Positions 56,507 to 64,000 of a DNA stretch of 64,000 nucleotides are shown one piece after another. The stretch covers positions 18,266-82,265 of the forward strand of contig PCBK01000076.1 in the NCBI GenBank assembly GCA_002731275.1, written 5' to 3'. Position 1 is the first letter of the stretch, and each line of letters begins with the position of its first letter. The stretch comes from Deltaproteobacteria bacterium. Lineage in GTDB: Bacteria; Myxococcota_C; UBA6777. A program made the translations under genes and the position numbers. Under the pieces are notes generated by a model. The model had not been told where the DNA came from, ran no database searches, and saw only the letters and a list, made by a program, of their open reading frames with translations.

Positions 56507-58892
56507 TAGTCTGTTTGTATTGTTATCACGTTTGTTGCTAGTACTGTCTATCTGCCTGCCGCAGGTTGCCCACGCACAACTCTCCGACGATGATGAGCCC
56601 CCCACGGTCGCAGTCATCAAGGTCGTCGGAAACTTGCGGACAGAAGCGCAAGCCATCAAGAACCAAATCCAACATAAAACGGGTGTTGCGCTCAACGCCT
56701 CTGTCATTCGCGAAGATACACGTCGCATCTATAGGATGGGTCGCTTCAATGACGTCCGGGTCGAGGCCGAACAGACCTCCAAAGGGTTATTGTTGCTGTT
56801 TATCGTGAAAGAGAAGCCCGCGATCCGCAAGATTCGCATCAAAGGCAACAAAGAAGTCCAAGAAGACGATATCAAGGGAGTCCTGGATGTAAAACGTTAC
56901 GGCATCCTTAACCGCGCCCAGATCCAAAAAAATGTCAAGAAGATCAAAGATCTATACATTGAAAAAGGATACTATCTAGCGACCGTCCGCGCGGAGATCT
57001 CCAAGCTTAAAAAAGCCTCTGTTGTCGTGACCTTCAGGATCAACGAGAACGCCAAAATCCACATCAGACAGATCAACTTTGTCGGAAATAAACAAGTCCC
57101 GAGTGGTACGCTCCGACGTTACCTGCAGACCTCCGAGCACGATCTCATCAGTTGGGTCACAGGTCGCAGCACCTACCAACAAGCCTTGATCAAACGCGAC
57201 CTCTTCTTCCTCCAATCGTACTATCTCGACAACGGCTACGTCACCGTAAAGCTCGGCGATCCAAAGGTTTACCTTGGCCGCAACAAGCGCTCCATGTACA
57301 TCACCTATTGGATCACAGAGGGCAAAACCTACAGATACGGAGACATCGACGTCGCAGGAAAACTCTTGTGGAAAAAGGAGAAGGTCAAGAGCTGGATGAC
57401 CATTAAAAAGGGCGAACTCTTTAGCCGCTCCAAGCTCTACAAAGAAAATATCCTGCGCCTGACCACACGTTACCAAGACCGTGGCTATGCCTACGTCAAC
57501 GTGATCCCAAGACACAAACTCGATCACAAAAAACAACTCTTCCACCTCACGATGCAGATCCAGCCGGGTCCACGAGTCCGCATCGAGCGCATCGAAGTGA
57601 CAGGAAATAGCAAGACCCAAGACAAGGTCATCCGTCGCGAGATCCGCGTCTACGAGGGCGATTACTACAACGGCAGCAAAGTCCAACTTAGCCAACGTCG
57701 AGTCTTTGCGCTTGGCTTCTTTGAAAAAACCCACCCTCTTTACGGTATCAAGGTCGTCTCTCGTCGAGGCAGCAAACCAGACCGCATTATCCTGCGCTTC
57801 ATCGTCAAAGAGAAATCGACAGGAACCTTCCAGGTTGGGGCCGGCTTGAGCACCTTCGAGGGGCTCGTATTCAACGCCCAAGTCTCACAAAATAACCTCA
57901 TGGGTCGTGGTCAGACCATGTCCCTCGCGGCACAGGTTTCAGGGATCAGACAACTCTTCCAATTGCAATTTGTCGATCCTCACCTGCTCGATACGGACTG
58001 GACCTTCGCCTTCTCTGCGTATAACTCACAACGCGACCTGAGTACCTTTTTCAGCATCGGCTTCAGACAAACGACGACAGGTGGAACGCTCACGTGGGGA
58101 TATCCACTGATCGACAACCTCAACGCCCTCGTGACATACAAGTTTGAGCGTGTCTTCATCGAGCCTGTCGGCATCACGAGGGACTCTGACATCCGCCTCA
58201 AAGGGTTCTTCTCTGGTACAGATGGTCCAACGATCACGAGCAGTGTGCGGGCCACGGTGCGATACGATCTACGAAACAACAGACTCTTCCCCTCAAGAGG
58301 AAGTCTCAACAGCTTCTCGGTCGAATTTGCGGATCGTTTGCTCGGTTCACAGAACAGATTTACACGTTTTTCCTTGATCAGCCGGTGGTATTTCAGTATG
58401 CCCTTGGGCATGGTCTTGCGTTTCAACTTGAACGCAGGCTTGATCACAAGCACAGACCCACGAGGCGTCCCGGCCTTCGAGCGATATCGACTTGGCGGGA
58501 TCAACAGTATTCGTGGATATGGACCTTTCTCGATCGGTCCTGTACGCAAAATCCCATCACGTGCTGATGGAGCCTTTAGCCTCGATGACTTCAATTGGGG
58601 CGGTAACAAAGAGTTCGTTCTCAATACAGAGATCGAAATCCCAATTATCCCGAAGGTGGGAATCAAAGGTGTCATCTTCTTTGACGCGGGTAATGCCTTT
58701 GATGATGACGAGTTGTTTTTCCAAGACAAACGCAATCCCAACCTACCTTTTGGGCTTTACTTAAGTGTTGGTTTTGGGGTCCGGTGGTTTTCCCCCATCG
58801 GTCCTCTTCGCTTCGAATGGGGGATCCCCATCACACCACGTGCTGGCGATCGTCCTATCTTGTTTGAATTTAGTATCGGTAATGCTTTTTAA
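56496..58892 (+). CDS. bamA: BamA outer-membrane protein assembly factor
   Basis: This 798-residue Omp85 protein inserts beta-barrel proteins into the outer membrane. Signal peptide (ends HAQ, ~28), five POTRA domains (~33-430, for example VIKVVGNLRTEA, IRKIRIKGNKE, IRQINFVGNKQ, RIERIEVTGN) and a 16-stranded barrel (~435-798) with the family motifs in loop 6 (GGINSIRGY, the conserved RGY) and the terminal Phe of FSIGNAF. The start is GTG 56496 with GGAG upstream, 11 nt inside lolD. Next gene is skp, 13 nt after the stop. Confidence 0.95.
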   Translation: MKVDSLFVLLSRLLLVLSICLPQVAHAQLSDDDEPPTVAVIKVVGNLRTEAQAIKNQIQHKTGVALNASVIREDTRRIYRMGRFNDVRVEAEQTSKGLLLLFIVKEKPAIRKIRIKGNKEVQEDDIKGVLDVKRYGILNRAQIQKNVKKIKDLYIEKGYYLATVRAEISKLKKASVVVTFRINENAKIHIRQINFVGNKQVPSGTLRRYLQTSEHDLISWVTGRSTYQQALIKRDLFFLQSYYLDNGYVTVKLGDPKVYLGRNKRSMYITYWITEGKTYRYGDIDVAGKLLWKKEKVKSWMTIKKGELFSRSKLYKENILRLTTRYQDRGYAYVNVIPRHKLDHKKQLFHLTMQIQPGPRVRIERIEVTGNSKTQDKVIRREIRVYEGDYYNGSKVQLSQRRVFALGFFEKTHPLYGIKVVSRRGSKPDRIILRFIVKEKSTGTFQVGAGLSTFEGLVFNAQVSQNNLMGRGQTMSLAAQVSGIRQLFQLQFVDPHLLDTDWTFAFSAYNSQRDLSTFFSIGFRQTTTGGTLTWGYPLIDNLNALVTYKFERVFIEPVGITRDSDIRLKGFFSGTDGPTITSSVRATVRYDLRNNRLFPSRGSLNSFSVEFADRLLGSQNRFTRFSLISRWYFSMPLGMVLRFNLNAGLITSTDPRGVPAFERYRLGGINSIRGYGPFSIGPVRKIPSRADGAFSLDDFNWGGNKEFVLNTEIEIPIIPKVGIKGVIFFDAGNAFDDDELFFQDKRNPNLPFGLYLSVGFGVRWFSPIGPLRFEWGIPITPRAGDRPILFEFSIGNAF

Positions 58893-58905
58893 GTGGAGAG
58901 AACCC

Positions 58906-59472
58906 ATGCGATGGATTTCCCTTGGTCTTTTGAGCCTCTTTCTCATTCCAGCCCCTGCAGAAGCAGCAATCCGCATCGGATATGTCGACCTCCGCAAGGC
59001 GCTCAACTCAGTTGAAGATGGGATCGCAGCCAAAAAACGTCTGAAGATGAAAAAATCGAGCTTCCAAAAGAAGCTCAGCCGCCTGCAAAAACAACTCAAA
59101 CGCGCAAAGAAAAGCTACGACTCACGCGCGGCGATTTTGCGAGGAAACGCAAAACGCAAGATGCAAGCCAGATTGCAGAAAAAGTTTTTGACCCTCCAGC
59201 GCACATACACCAAACTCACCCGCTCGCTTGCGCGCGAAGAGTCTGTTGAGACGCGCAAGATCTTCCGAAAAATGGAAGTGATCATTCGTCGTATCGCCAA
59301 AGAGAACAAACTCTACCTCATGCTCGAAAAGACGGAGAGTAGTGTCCTCTACGCGACCCCATCGATGGACTACACAAACGAGTTGATTCGTCGATACAAC
59401 CGCCTCTTTGCCGGAAAAGGCAAGAAGCGGAAACGACGACGCAGAAAACGACGACGCAAAAAACGTCGCTAA
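58906..59472 (+). CDS. skp: OmpH/Skp-family periplasmic chaperone with basic tail
   Basis: This 188-residue protein has a signal peptide ending AEA (residue ~22), then AIRIGYVDLRKALNSVEDG, the Skp N-terminal strand, and a long coiled coil (~45-130) that forms the tentacles gripping unfolded outer-membrane proteins. The C-terminal ~20 residues are almost all Lys/Arg (GKKRKRRRRKRRRKKRR), absent in E. coli Skp. ATG 58906 has GGAGAG upstream. It follows bamA by 13 nt, the usual bamA-skp order. Confidence 0.9.
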   Translation: MRWISLGLLSLFLIPAPAEAAIRIGYVDLRKALNSVEDGIAAKKRLKMKKSSFQKKLSRLQKQLKRAKKSYDSRAAILRGNAKRKMQARLQKKFLTLQRTYTKLTRSLAREESVETRKIFRKMEVIIRRIAKENKLYLMLEKTESSVLYATPSMDYTNELIRRYNRLFAGKGKKRKRRRRKRRRKKRR

Positions 59473-59584
59473 TCACAACCCACCAAAAAACACCTCCCCC
59501 ACTCCGTCCTCCAACCCTCCCATCATTTTTTTTGACAAAAAATTGCCTCAAACAACAACAGATGGTACAGAACGTGTTATGACC

Positions 59585-59613
59585 TTGAATAGGTTCATTT
59601 TCTCTGGTATGAT
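59585..59613 (+). promoter_or_regulatory. sigma70-type promoter for the M50-scpAB-rluB operon
   Basis: TTGAAT (59585-59590) and TATGAT (59608-59613) are 17 bp apart, matching consensus at four and five positions. A start near 59620 would give a leader of about 245 nt before the ATG at 59867, which contains the dyads. Confidence 0.55.
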
Positions 59614-59795
59614 TGGTGACGATGGCCATTTCAAGGGGTTTCTATTGACCAATAGGGTCCATCTGTCTTCTTCCAACGAAGAAATCATCCGAAAGGATCA
59701 CACCTGTTGGTTCGACCACAAAGGGTCGACGTTGTCATTCTTTTGTAACACCAGTTGCCAAGTGCTCCCTGACTCCCCACATTGAGAACGATCAT

Positions 59796-59823
59796 GCCGG
59801 TGACATGAGTCCCTCATACCGGC
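59796..59823 (+). promoter_or_regulatory. bulged hairpin in the leader of the M50 protease gene
   Basis: GCCGGT (59796-59801) and ATGAG (59805-59809) pair with CTCAT (59813-59817) and ACCGGC (59818-59823). The result is an 11-bp stem with a 3-nt bulge and a 3-nt loop, ending 43 nt before the start codon. No T tract follows, so a control element or RNA-protein site is more likely than a terminator. Confidence 0.45.
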
Positions 59824-59866
59824 AGTATTCTTGGGGACCAGATCCAACACAGACGAGGAGCAACAC

Positions 59867-60538
59867 ATGGACATGGCTCACTTAGCCGAACAATACATCC
59901 CTCTGATCATCGTCTTGATCGTCGCGTTCACCTTTCACGAGTTCGCTCATGCTTGGTCGGCGTGGATGCTCGGCGATGACACGGCATATAACGAAGGACG
60001 AGTCACACTCAATCCCCTCTCTCATCTCGACCCAATGGGAACCATCGCGATCCTTGTGACAGGAATGTTTGGATGGGCACGCCCTGTTCCCGTCAACCCG
60101 AGACGCTTCAAGCATCCACGAAGAGACGACATCATCGTGACCGCTGCGGGCCCTGTGTCCAACCTGATCATCGCACTTATTGCAGCCATTACCATGCGTG
60201 TGCTGATGAGCTATGGTGTGTTCAACGGCGAGCTCGTCCCTCTGACCAAACTCCTTCGTGCAGTCCTCTTGATGATGATCTGGTTAAACATCATTCTGTT
60301 CTTTTTCAACATTATTCCCCTCGGCCCACTCGACGGTTCACACATCGTCAAGAACATGCTCCCGCTCAACAAGGCGTACAACTACACGAAGTGGAATGAA
60401 GAGTACGGGATGTGGGCCTTGATGGCGCTCATCCTGATCGGACCACTCAGTGATGGTTCGTTCTCTCCGCTCAAATACGTCGTCTTCGAACCTTCGATGG
60501 CCATCACGAGGTGGCTGCTCTCTGTATCACTGTTTTAG
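59867..60538 (+). CDS. M50B site-2-protease-like membrane metalloprotease
   Basis: This 223-residue small integral-membrane zinc protease of the S2P/M50B group has the HEFAH active site in the first helix and the NIIPLGPLDGS motif whose Asp is the third zinc ligand. Helices are short, about four to six; no PDZ domain. I use the ATG 59867 (GGAG 8 nt upstream). This compact family is often encoded next to scpA/scpB; here it lies 20 nt before scpA. Substrate unknown; intramembrane cleavage of a regulatory protein is typical of the family. Confidence 0.9.
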   Translation: MDMAHLAEQYIPLIIVLIVAFTFHEFAHAWSAWMLGDDTAYNEGRVTLNPLSHLDPMGTIAILVTGMFGWARPVPVNPRRFKHPRRDDIIVTAAGPVSNLIIALIAAITMRVLMSYGVFNGELVPLTKLLRAVLLMMIWLNIILFFFNIIPLGPLDGSHIVKNMLPLNKAYNYTKWNEEYGMWALMALILIGPLSDGSFSPLKYVVFEPSMAITRWLLSVSLF

Positions 60539-60558
60539 TCCACCAAGGAAACACCACC

Positions 60559-61470
60559 ATGGAATTGGCGCTCGACATACAAACAGAATCCCCTCTCAAG
60601 TTGCAGCTCGATGTGTTTGAGGGTCCACTCGACGTTTTGATCCACATGATCAAGGAGAAAGACCTCGATATCTTTGATATTCCTATCGCGCATATCGCAG
60701 AAGAGTTTCAAAAATATGTGGATCTGGCCCAAACACTCGAACTCGATCGAGCAGGTGACTACCTCAGCATCGCGGCCGAGTTAGCCTTGATCAAGTCCAG
60801 AATGCTGTTGCCGATCACAAAAGAAGACGAAGAAGACCCACGACAAGAGCTCGTCGACAGGTTACTTGAGCACCAACAAATGAAAGAGGTGAGTAAATAC
60901 CTCCACGACTGCTACCATCTAGGACGTGACGTCTTTGTCCGCGGTGCCGACCCTACAGAAGGACTCCCAGCGCCTCCACCGCCCAAGGCAGAGGTCGACA
61001 CAAACGAATTGCAGAGAGTCTTCAACTTTCTGCTCCGGCGGGTCCCACGCCCAATGATCCCCTCCTCACACCAAGTCCGCAAAGAGACCATGACCGTCCG
61101 ACAACGAATCGTCTGGCTCTGTGAACAACTGCGCGAACAAAGCAACATGAGCTTGCTTCAATTGCTTGGTGAGACTTACGAAAAACACATCTTGATCGTC
61201 ACGTTTTTGGCACTTTTGGAATTAAGCAGACTCCGACGTATCCGACTGGTCCAGATCAGCGAACAGGACATCCAGCTCGAAACAATCGACGATCTCGAAG
61301 ATATTCCGCTTGAGGAAGTGGAAGACTTCGATAATATGAAGATGGTACAAGATCAACTGGATGCTCACGCGTCCAAAAAGCAGAAACAGAAGAAAAAGCG
61401 CAAAAGGACTGCAACCCCCAAGCGCCAAGGCAACACAACAGTGACGCCAATAACGACCCCCAAAACGTGA
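60559..61470 (+). CDS. scpA: segregation and condensation protein A
   Basis: This 303-residue kleisin subunit of the bacterial SMC-ScpAB condensin bridges the SMC heads. The N-terminal LDVFEGPLDVLIHMIKEKDLDIFDIPI motif is diagnostic; the C-terminal winged helix (LLQLLGETYEKHILIVTFLALLELSRLRRI) is present. The extra C-terminal 50 residues are acidic then basic (KKQKQKKKRKRTATPKRQ), not conserved. Start ATG 60559 with AAGGA upstream. 12 nt before scpB. Confidence 0.95.
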   Translation: MELALDIQTESPLKLQLDVFEGPLDVLIHMIKEKDLDIFDIPIAHIAEEFQKYVDLAQTLELDRAGDYLSIAAELALIKSRMLLPITKEDEEDPRQELVDRLLEHQQMKEVSKYLHDCYHLGRDVFVRGADPTEGLPAPPPPKAEVDTNELQRVFNFLLRRVPRPMIPSSHQVRKETMTVRQRIVWLCEQLREQSNMSLLQLLGETYEKHILIVTFLALLELSRLRRIRLVQISEQDIQLETIDDLEDIPLEEVEDFDNMKMVQDQLDAHASKKQKQKKKRKRTATPKRQGNTTVTPITTPKT

Positions 61471-61482
61471 TGGAGGCCATGT

Positions 61483-62085
61483 ATGCTCCAGCCAATCCAA
61501 AAACAGGCAGAGCCCCAACGACAGTGGACCGAGCTCCCTTTTGAAGAGCAACTCTACGGGTGGATGGAAGCCCTGTTTTTCGCAGCGGATCACCCGTTGT
61601 CCGTCGATGAGATCGTCGAAATCCTCGCGACAACACATGATGATCGGCTGCCCGAAAAAATAGACGCTGTGATCCAGGAGTTGATCAGCCAGTACAATCA
61701 TCCACACAGAGGCATGCACCTCGTCGAGGTCGCAGGAGGATGGCAGTTCAGGACAAACCCAAACCACTCAAACCTCCTACGGAAGCTGTTTGCTCAGCGT
61801 CCCCCTCGCTTGAGCCAGGCAGCCATCGAATGTGTCGCAATCGTCGCATACAGGCAACCTGTGACCAGAGCTGAAGTCTCTGCGATTCGTGGTGTCGACT
61901 GTGGCTCCATGATGCGCTCTCTCAACGAGAGACGTCTGATCCAGGTCGTCGGCCGACATGAATCCCCTGGCCGTCCATACCTGTATGGTACAAGCCCTGA
62001 GTTTCTCGAATATTTTGGACTCAGCAATATCAAAGAGCTCCCCAAGCTCACACAACTGACACAACCCCCCACTCCCAAATCATAG
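61483..62085 (+). CDS. scpB: segregation and condensation protein B
   Basis: This 200-residue partner of ScpA forms an ScpB dimer with two winged helices. Recognised by LEALFFAADHPLSVDEI-like start (here MEALFFAADHPLSVDEIVEIL), GWQFRTNP, LSQAAIECVAIVAYRQPVTRAEV, and GRPYLYGTSPEFLEYFGL. TGGAGG precedes the ATG. Typical chromosome-condensation gene pair in one operon with the M50 protease. Confidence 0.95.
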   Translation: MLQPIQKQAEPQRQWTELPFEEQLYGWMEALFFAADHPLSVDEIVEILATTHDDRLPEKIDAVIQELISQYNHPHRGMHLVEVAGGWQFRTNPNHSNLLRKLFAQRPPRLSQAAIECVAIVAYRQPVTRAEVSAIRGVDCGSMMRSLNERRLIQVVGRHESPGRPYLYGTSPEFLEYFGLSNIKELPKLTQLTQPPTPKS

Positions 62086-62431
62086 ACAGCTGGATCTTTT
62101 CCAGGCCGACTTTGATGCATATACCCGATAGATAGAGGCCTTAAAATCTTCCATCCTCACCTGACTTAGAAAAAAATCGCATTTTTTCCTTTCCACAGAG
62201 GATGCTGAGACTTACAATAGAGAGTACGATGCTTTCGAGGGTCCCCGCCGGGGCGGGTCACCTGTTTTCATCTGGCTGCTCACCGTTATTTGAAGCAGCC
62301 TTCAGCCACTATCCCAACGCTCCTGACATCCATAACGTCACTTACATGAGCTTATTTTGGGGCGATGTGAGCGCTCTCATAAAAACAAAGATACTCCACG
62401 ACAACGTGTATTTAGCGACATAGGAACGATT
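62086..62431. other. GC-rich structured gap between scpB and a basic protein gene
   Basis: 345 bases. It contains CCCGCC/GGCGGG (62244-62257), a nearly loop-free dyad, and GGCTGCT/AGCAGCC (62274-62280/62294-62300) with a 13-nt loop. A strong A/T stretch precedes them (62165-62190). No T tract terminator of the usual kind is seen. The 73-residue frame at 62202 is not called. Confidence 0.45.
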
Positions 62432-63022
62432 ATGCGCGAACAAAAAAATAACAAATCCAAACAGGCCAACGATCAACAAGATGACGATTTCTTCGGAAAC
62501 CGCAAAGACTACACCCCAAAAGGGGGAGACGGCTTGGGTGGACATTATCGCGAGCCCTCCTCTGGTGGCTCCTGGAACTATCACCGAAAAAAGAAACAAA
62601 GCCAGCGCCACCGTCGCCAACTACAACTTCACGAACAACAACATCAGCGCCAAACACACGCACACGAAGACCCACACGGTGATGTCCTCTCAACACATCA
62701 ACCAGGATGGCAAGAGCGTATTGGACAATCAGAGCAAGAGGCCGCCCGCCTCAACTCCGGTATCCTCACCATCCGACAACAAGAAGGACAATCCTCCGAG
62801 TCCCTCCACTGGAACAAGAAAACGGAGAGCCTTCGCTCACACCAAACAACACAACGTCCTCAAGATGCCTCCGCTGTCTGGAACAATTTCATGGACGATC
62901 TCCGTCGCAATCGACGCGTGGGACAAAATGATGATCGCAAAAGCCGTAACAACCAACGCAAAAACAAACGCAACAACAACCAAAAGCGCAACCGAAATGG
63001 CGCCCAACAAAAAAAGAAGTAA
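62432..63022 (+). CDS. basic, low-complexity, probably disordered protein
   Basis: This protein has 196 residues; the ATG 62432 has AGGAA 6 nt upstream. It is very rich in Gln, Arg, Asn, Lys and His, with runs such as KNKRNNNQKRNRNGAQQKKK at its end, and no recognisable domain. The position just upstream of a pseudouridine synthase gene and the composition suggest nucleic acid binding (inference). A competing frame in +1 (62481-63074) is open over much of the same stretch but lacks a ribosome site; I favour this one. Confidence 0.45.
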   Translation: MREQKNNKSKQANDQQDDDFFGNRKDYTPKGGDGLGGHYREPSSGGSWNYHRKKKQSQRHRRQLQLHEQQHQRQTHAHEDPHGDVLSTHQPGWQERIGQSEQEAARLNSGILTIRQQEGQSSESLHWNKKTESLRSHQTTQRPQDASAVWNNFMDDLRRNRRVGQNDDRKSRNNQRKNKRNNNQKRNRNGAQQKKK

Positions 63023-63080
63023 TCACACCACATATCCCGCCCTTTTCCAACACACCCTTCATCCATATTGGTAATCAACG

Positions 63081-63863
63081 ATGTCCCGCAGCAACCAACG
63101 CTCTCACGAGCAACGACTCCAAAAACTCATCTCACAAGCCGGTATCGCCTCACGACGCAAAGCCGAAGAGATGATCAAGCAAAACCGTGTCAAAGTTAAC
63201 GGAAAAACCGCAACAATCGGACAAAAAGCCGATCCCAAACGCGACAAGATCTCCATTGACGGACAACCCATTCAACTCGAACAAAACCTGATCTACTACA
63301 GACTTCACAAACCCAGAGGCTATATCACCGCTGTCTCTGACGATCGAGACCGACCTGTTGTCGTCGATCTCTTGCCCGAGATCACACAACGCATTTACCC
63401 TGTCGGGAGACTCGACTACGACAGCGAAGGCGTGCTCCTCCTCACAAATGATGGAGAGCTTGCATACCAACTGACACACCCCTCCTTCCAGGTACCACGC
63501 ACGTACCATGTCAAAGTCAAAGGAGATATCAAATCCGCTGCGCTACGAAAACTCCAAGAAGGTGTTGAACTTGACGATGGTGTCGCACACGCCGTTCATA
63601 CAGAGCGACTCCAACCCACACCAGGTGGACACACCTGGATTGAGATCGTTTTAACTGAAGGTCGAAACAGAGAAGTACGACGCATGTGCGATGCTGTTGG
63701 ACACCCCGTACAGCGGCTTAAACGGATTCGATATGCCAATCTCCATGTCGAAGACCTCTACCCCGGAGAGTACCGAAAACTCTCGGAAAAAGACCTCAAA
63801 GAGCTCCGCTCATTTATCCATCTCCCAGTCAATGCCCCCGTGCGTGCGAAAAAAACATCATAA
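63081..63863 (+). CDS. rluB: 23S rRNA pseudouridine synthase (RluB/RsuA family)
   Basis: This 260-residue RsuA-family enzyme isomerises a uridine in 23S rRNA (position 2605 for RluB). It has an N-terminal S4 RNA-binding domain (RLQKLISQAGIASRRKAEEMI) and the catalytic GRLDYDSEGVLLLTNDG with the active-site Asp. The EGRNREVRRM motif is also present. The rest is normal length. In many genomes it follows scpA-scpB, as here. Whether it is RluB, RluE or RsuA is judged by position and length only. Confidence 0.93.
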   Translation: MSRSNQRSHEQRLQKLISQAGIASRRKAEEMIKQNRVKVNGKTATIGQKADPKRDKISIDGQPIQLEQNLIYYRLHKPRGYITAVSDDRDRPVVVDLLPEITQRIYPVGRLDYDSEGVLLLTNDGELAYQLTHPSFQVPRTYHVKVKGDIKSAALRKLQEGVELDDGVAHAVHTERLQPTPGGHTWIEIVLTEGRNREVRRMCDAVGHPVQRLKRIRYANLHVEDLYPGEYRKLSEKDLKELRSFIHLPVNAPVRAKKTS

Positions 63864-63895
63864 ACACACAGATACAACTTTCTCTCAAAAAGAGC

Positions 63896-63923
63896 TTGCG
63901 TCCGGTGGGATGCTGTGTATACT
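63896..63923 (+). promoter_or_regulatory. sigma70 promoter of the initiator tRNA gene
   Basis: TTGCGT (63896-63901) and TATACT (63918-63923) are 16 bp apart, with the tRNA beginning 14 nt after the -10 element. Confidence 0.7.
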
Positions 63924-63936
63924 GCACTCTCGTTGA

Positions 63937-64000
63937 TGCGGGGTGGAGCAGTCTGGTAGCTCATCGGGCTCATAACCCGAAGGTCATAGGTTCAAATCCT
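63937..64000 (+). tRNA. tRNA-fMet (initiator, CAU), 3' end outside the window
   Basis: The sequence follows the bacterial initiator tRNA: D-arm GGAGCAGTCTGGTAGCTCA, anticodon loop CTCATAA with CAT anticodon, and three consecutive G:C pairs in the anticodon stem (GGG/CCC) that mark initiators. A TTCAAAT T-loop follows. The first base is T. The window ends in the T stem, so the acceptor end and position 72 are not visible. Confidence 0.93.

Larger units (their letters stand above)
59473..59866. other. structured leader/intergenic region before the M50-scpAB operon
   Basis: A gap of 394 bases between skp and the M50 protease gene. After a T-rich stretch (59526-59533) it holds a promoter (59585-59613) and three dyads: CTATTG-AC-CAATAG (59642-59655), TCGACC-N6-GGTCGA (59712-59729) and a long bulged hairpin at 59796-59823. 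The 68-residue frame starting at 59578 has no ribosome site and is not called. Confidence 0.55.

Noticed and set aside
56976..57881. 301-residue minus-strand frame
   Set aside because: Antisense to the POTRA domains of bamA, which are unmistakable.
59578..59785. 68-residue frame in the leader of the M50 protease gene
   Set aside because: No ribosome site, and the region is better explained by a promoter and dyads.
62202..62423. 73-residue frame, and a resemblance of 62290-62300 to the SRP RNA GAAGCAGCC loop
   Set aside because: No start signal or family for the frame; the SRP RNA match is too short and the conserved GGTCCGGAAGG-type core is missing.
62481..63074. 197-residue frame overlapping the basic protein
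   Set aside because: Lacks a ribosome site, and low complexity makes both frames open; the upstream frame has AGGAA before its ATG.

Overview
The window reads as ordinary chromosome of a Gram-negative bacterium with an outer membrane, type IV pili and complex signalling. The best guess is Myxococcota or a related delta-proteobacterial lineage. The grounds are a very large secreted Cys-rich protein ending in a MYXO-CTERM-like tail, a lipoprotein with MopE-type metal-binding repeats fused to WD40 repeats, a large Ser/Thr kinase, several hybrid histidine kinases, an isolated HMG-CoA synthase, and BamA/Skp/Lol genes. I saw no prophage, insertion sequence or CRISPR array. Taxonomy is inference only, since no search was run.

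Region 1 (1-12.1 kb): the 3' part of a secreted Cys-rich protein; an inositol-monophosphatase-family enzyme; a ~1467-residue Ig/cadherin-like plus Cys-rich surface protein; then a run of an apparently soluble double-AAA M41 (FtsH-type) protease, a small acidic protein, a lipoprotein and a degenerate histidine-kinase-like protein. Region 2 (12.2-24.1 kb): a GT39-type glycosyltransferase, two hybrid histidine kinases flanking an iron-type alcohol dehydrogenase, and a membrane/spermidine-synthase-like/TPR fusion. Region 3 (24.2-28.3 kb): an unknown helical protein, a 126-bp higher-order repeat array, a SirB1-like protein and an NhaC antiporter. Region 4 (28.3-36.5 kb): a type IV pilin, uracil-DNA glycosylase copy 1, a zinc-ribbon Ser/Thr kinase, and a tightly packed FAD enzyme-Nudix-PilT unit. 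Region 5 (36.9-48.2 kb): HPPD, the MopE-WD40 lipoprotein, an ECF sigma/anti-sigma/YbjQ operon with ATGA overlaps, a hyuA-hyuB-smr unit with ATGA overlaps, a tail-anchored protein and acireductone dioxygenase.

Region 6 (48.2-54.0 kb): HMG-CoA synthase overlapping a GbsR/MarR-type regulator gene, behind a promoter carrying four TTTCAC/GTGAAA half-sites; uracil-DNA glycosylase copy 2; a tandem-receiver protein; two small uncharacterised genes; and an ArsC-family reductase. Region 7 (54.2-64.0 kb) is housekeeping: LolC/E-LolD-BamA-Skp (lipoprotein release and outer-membrane assembly), then M50 protease-ScpA-ScpB-basic disordered protein-RluB, and an initiator tRNA cut by the window end.

The strongest candidates for something undescribed are the soluble tandem-AAA M41 protease with its two small neighbours, and the HMG-CoA synthase/regulator locus with its operator cluster. 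A recurring theme is signalling proteins that have lost a phosphorylation residue: one pseudo-kinase (His to Gln), one receiver Asp to Ala, and one receiver Asp to Glu.
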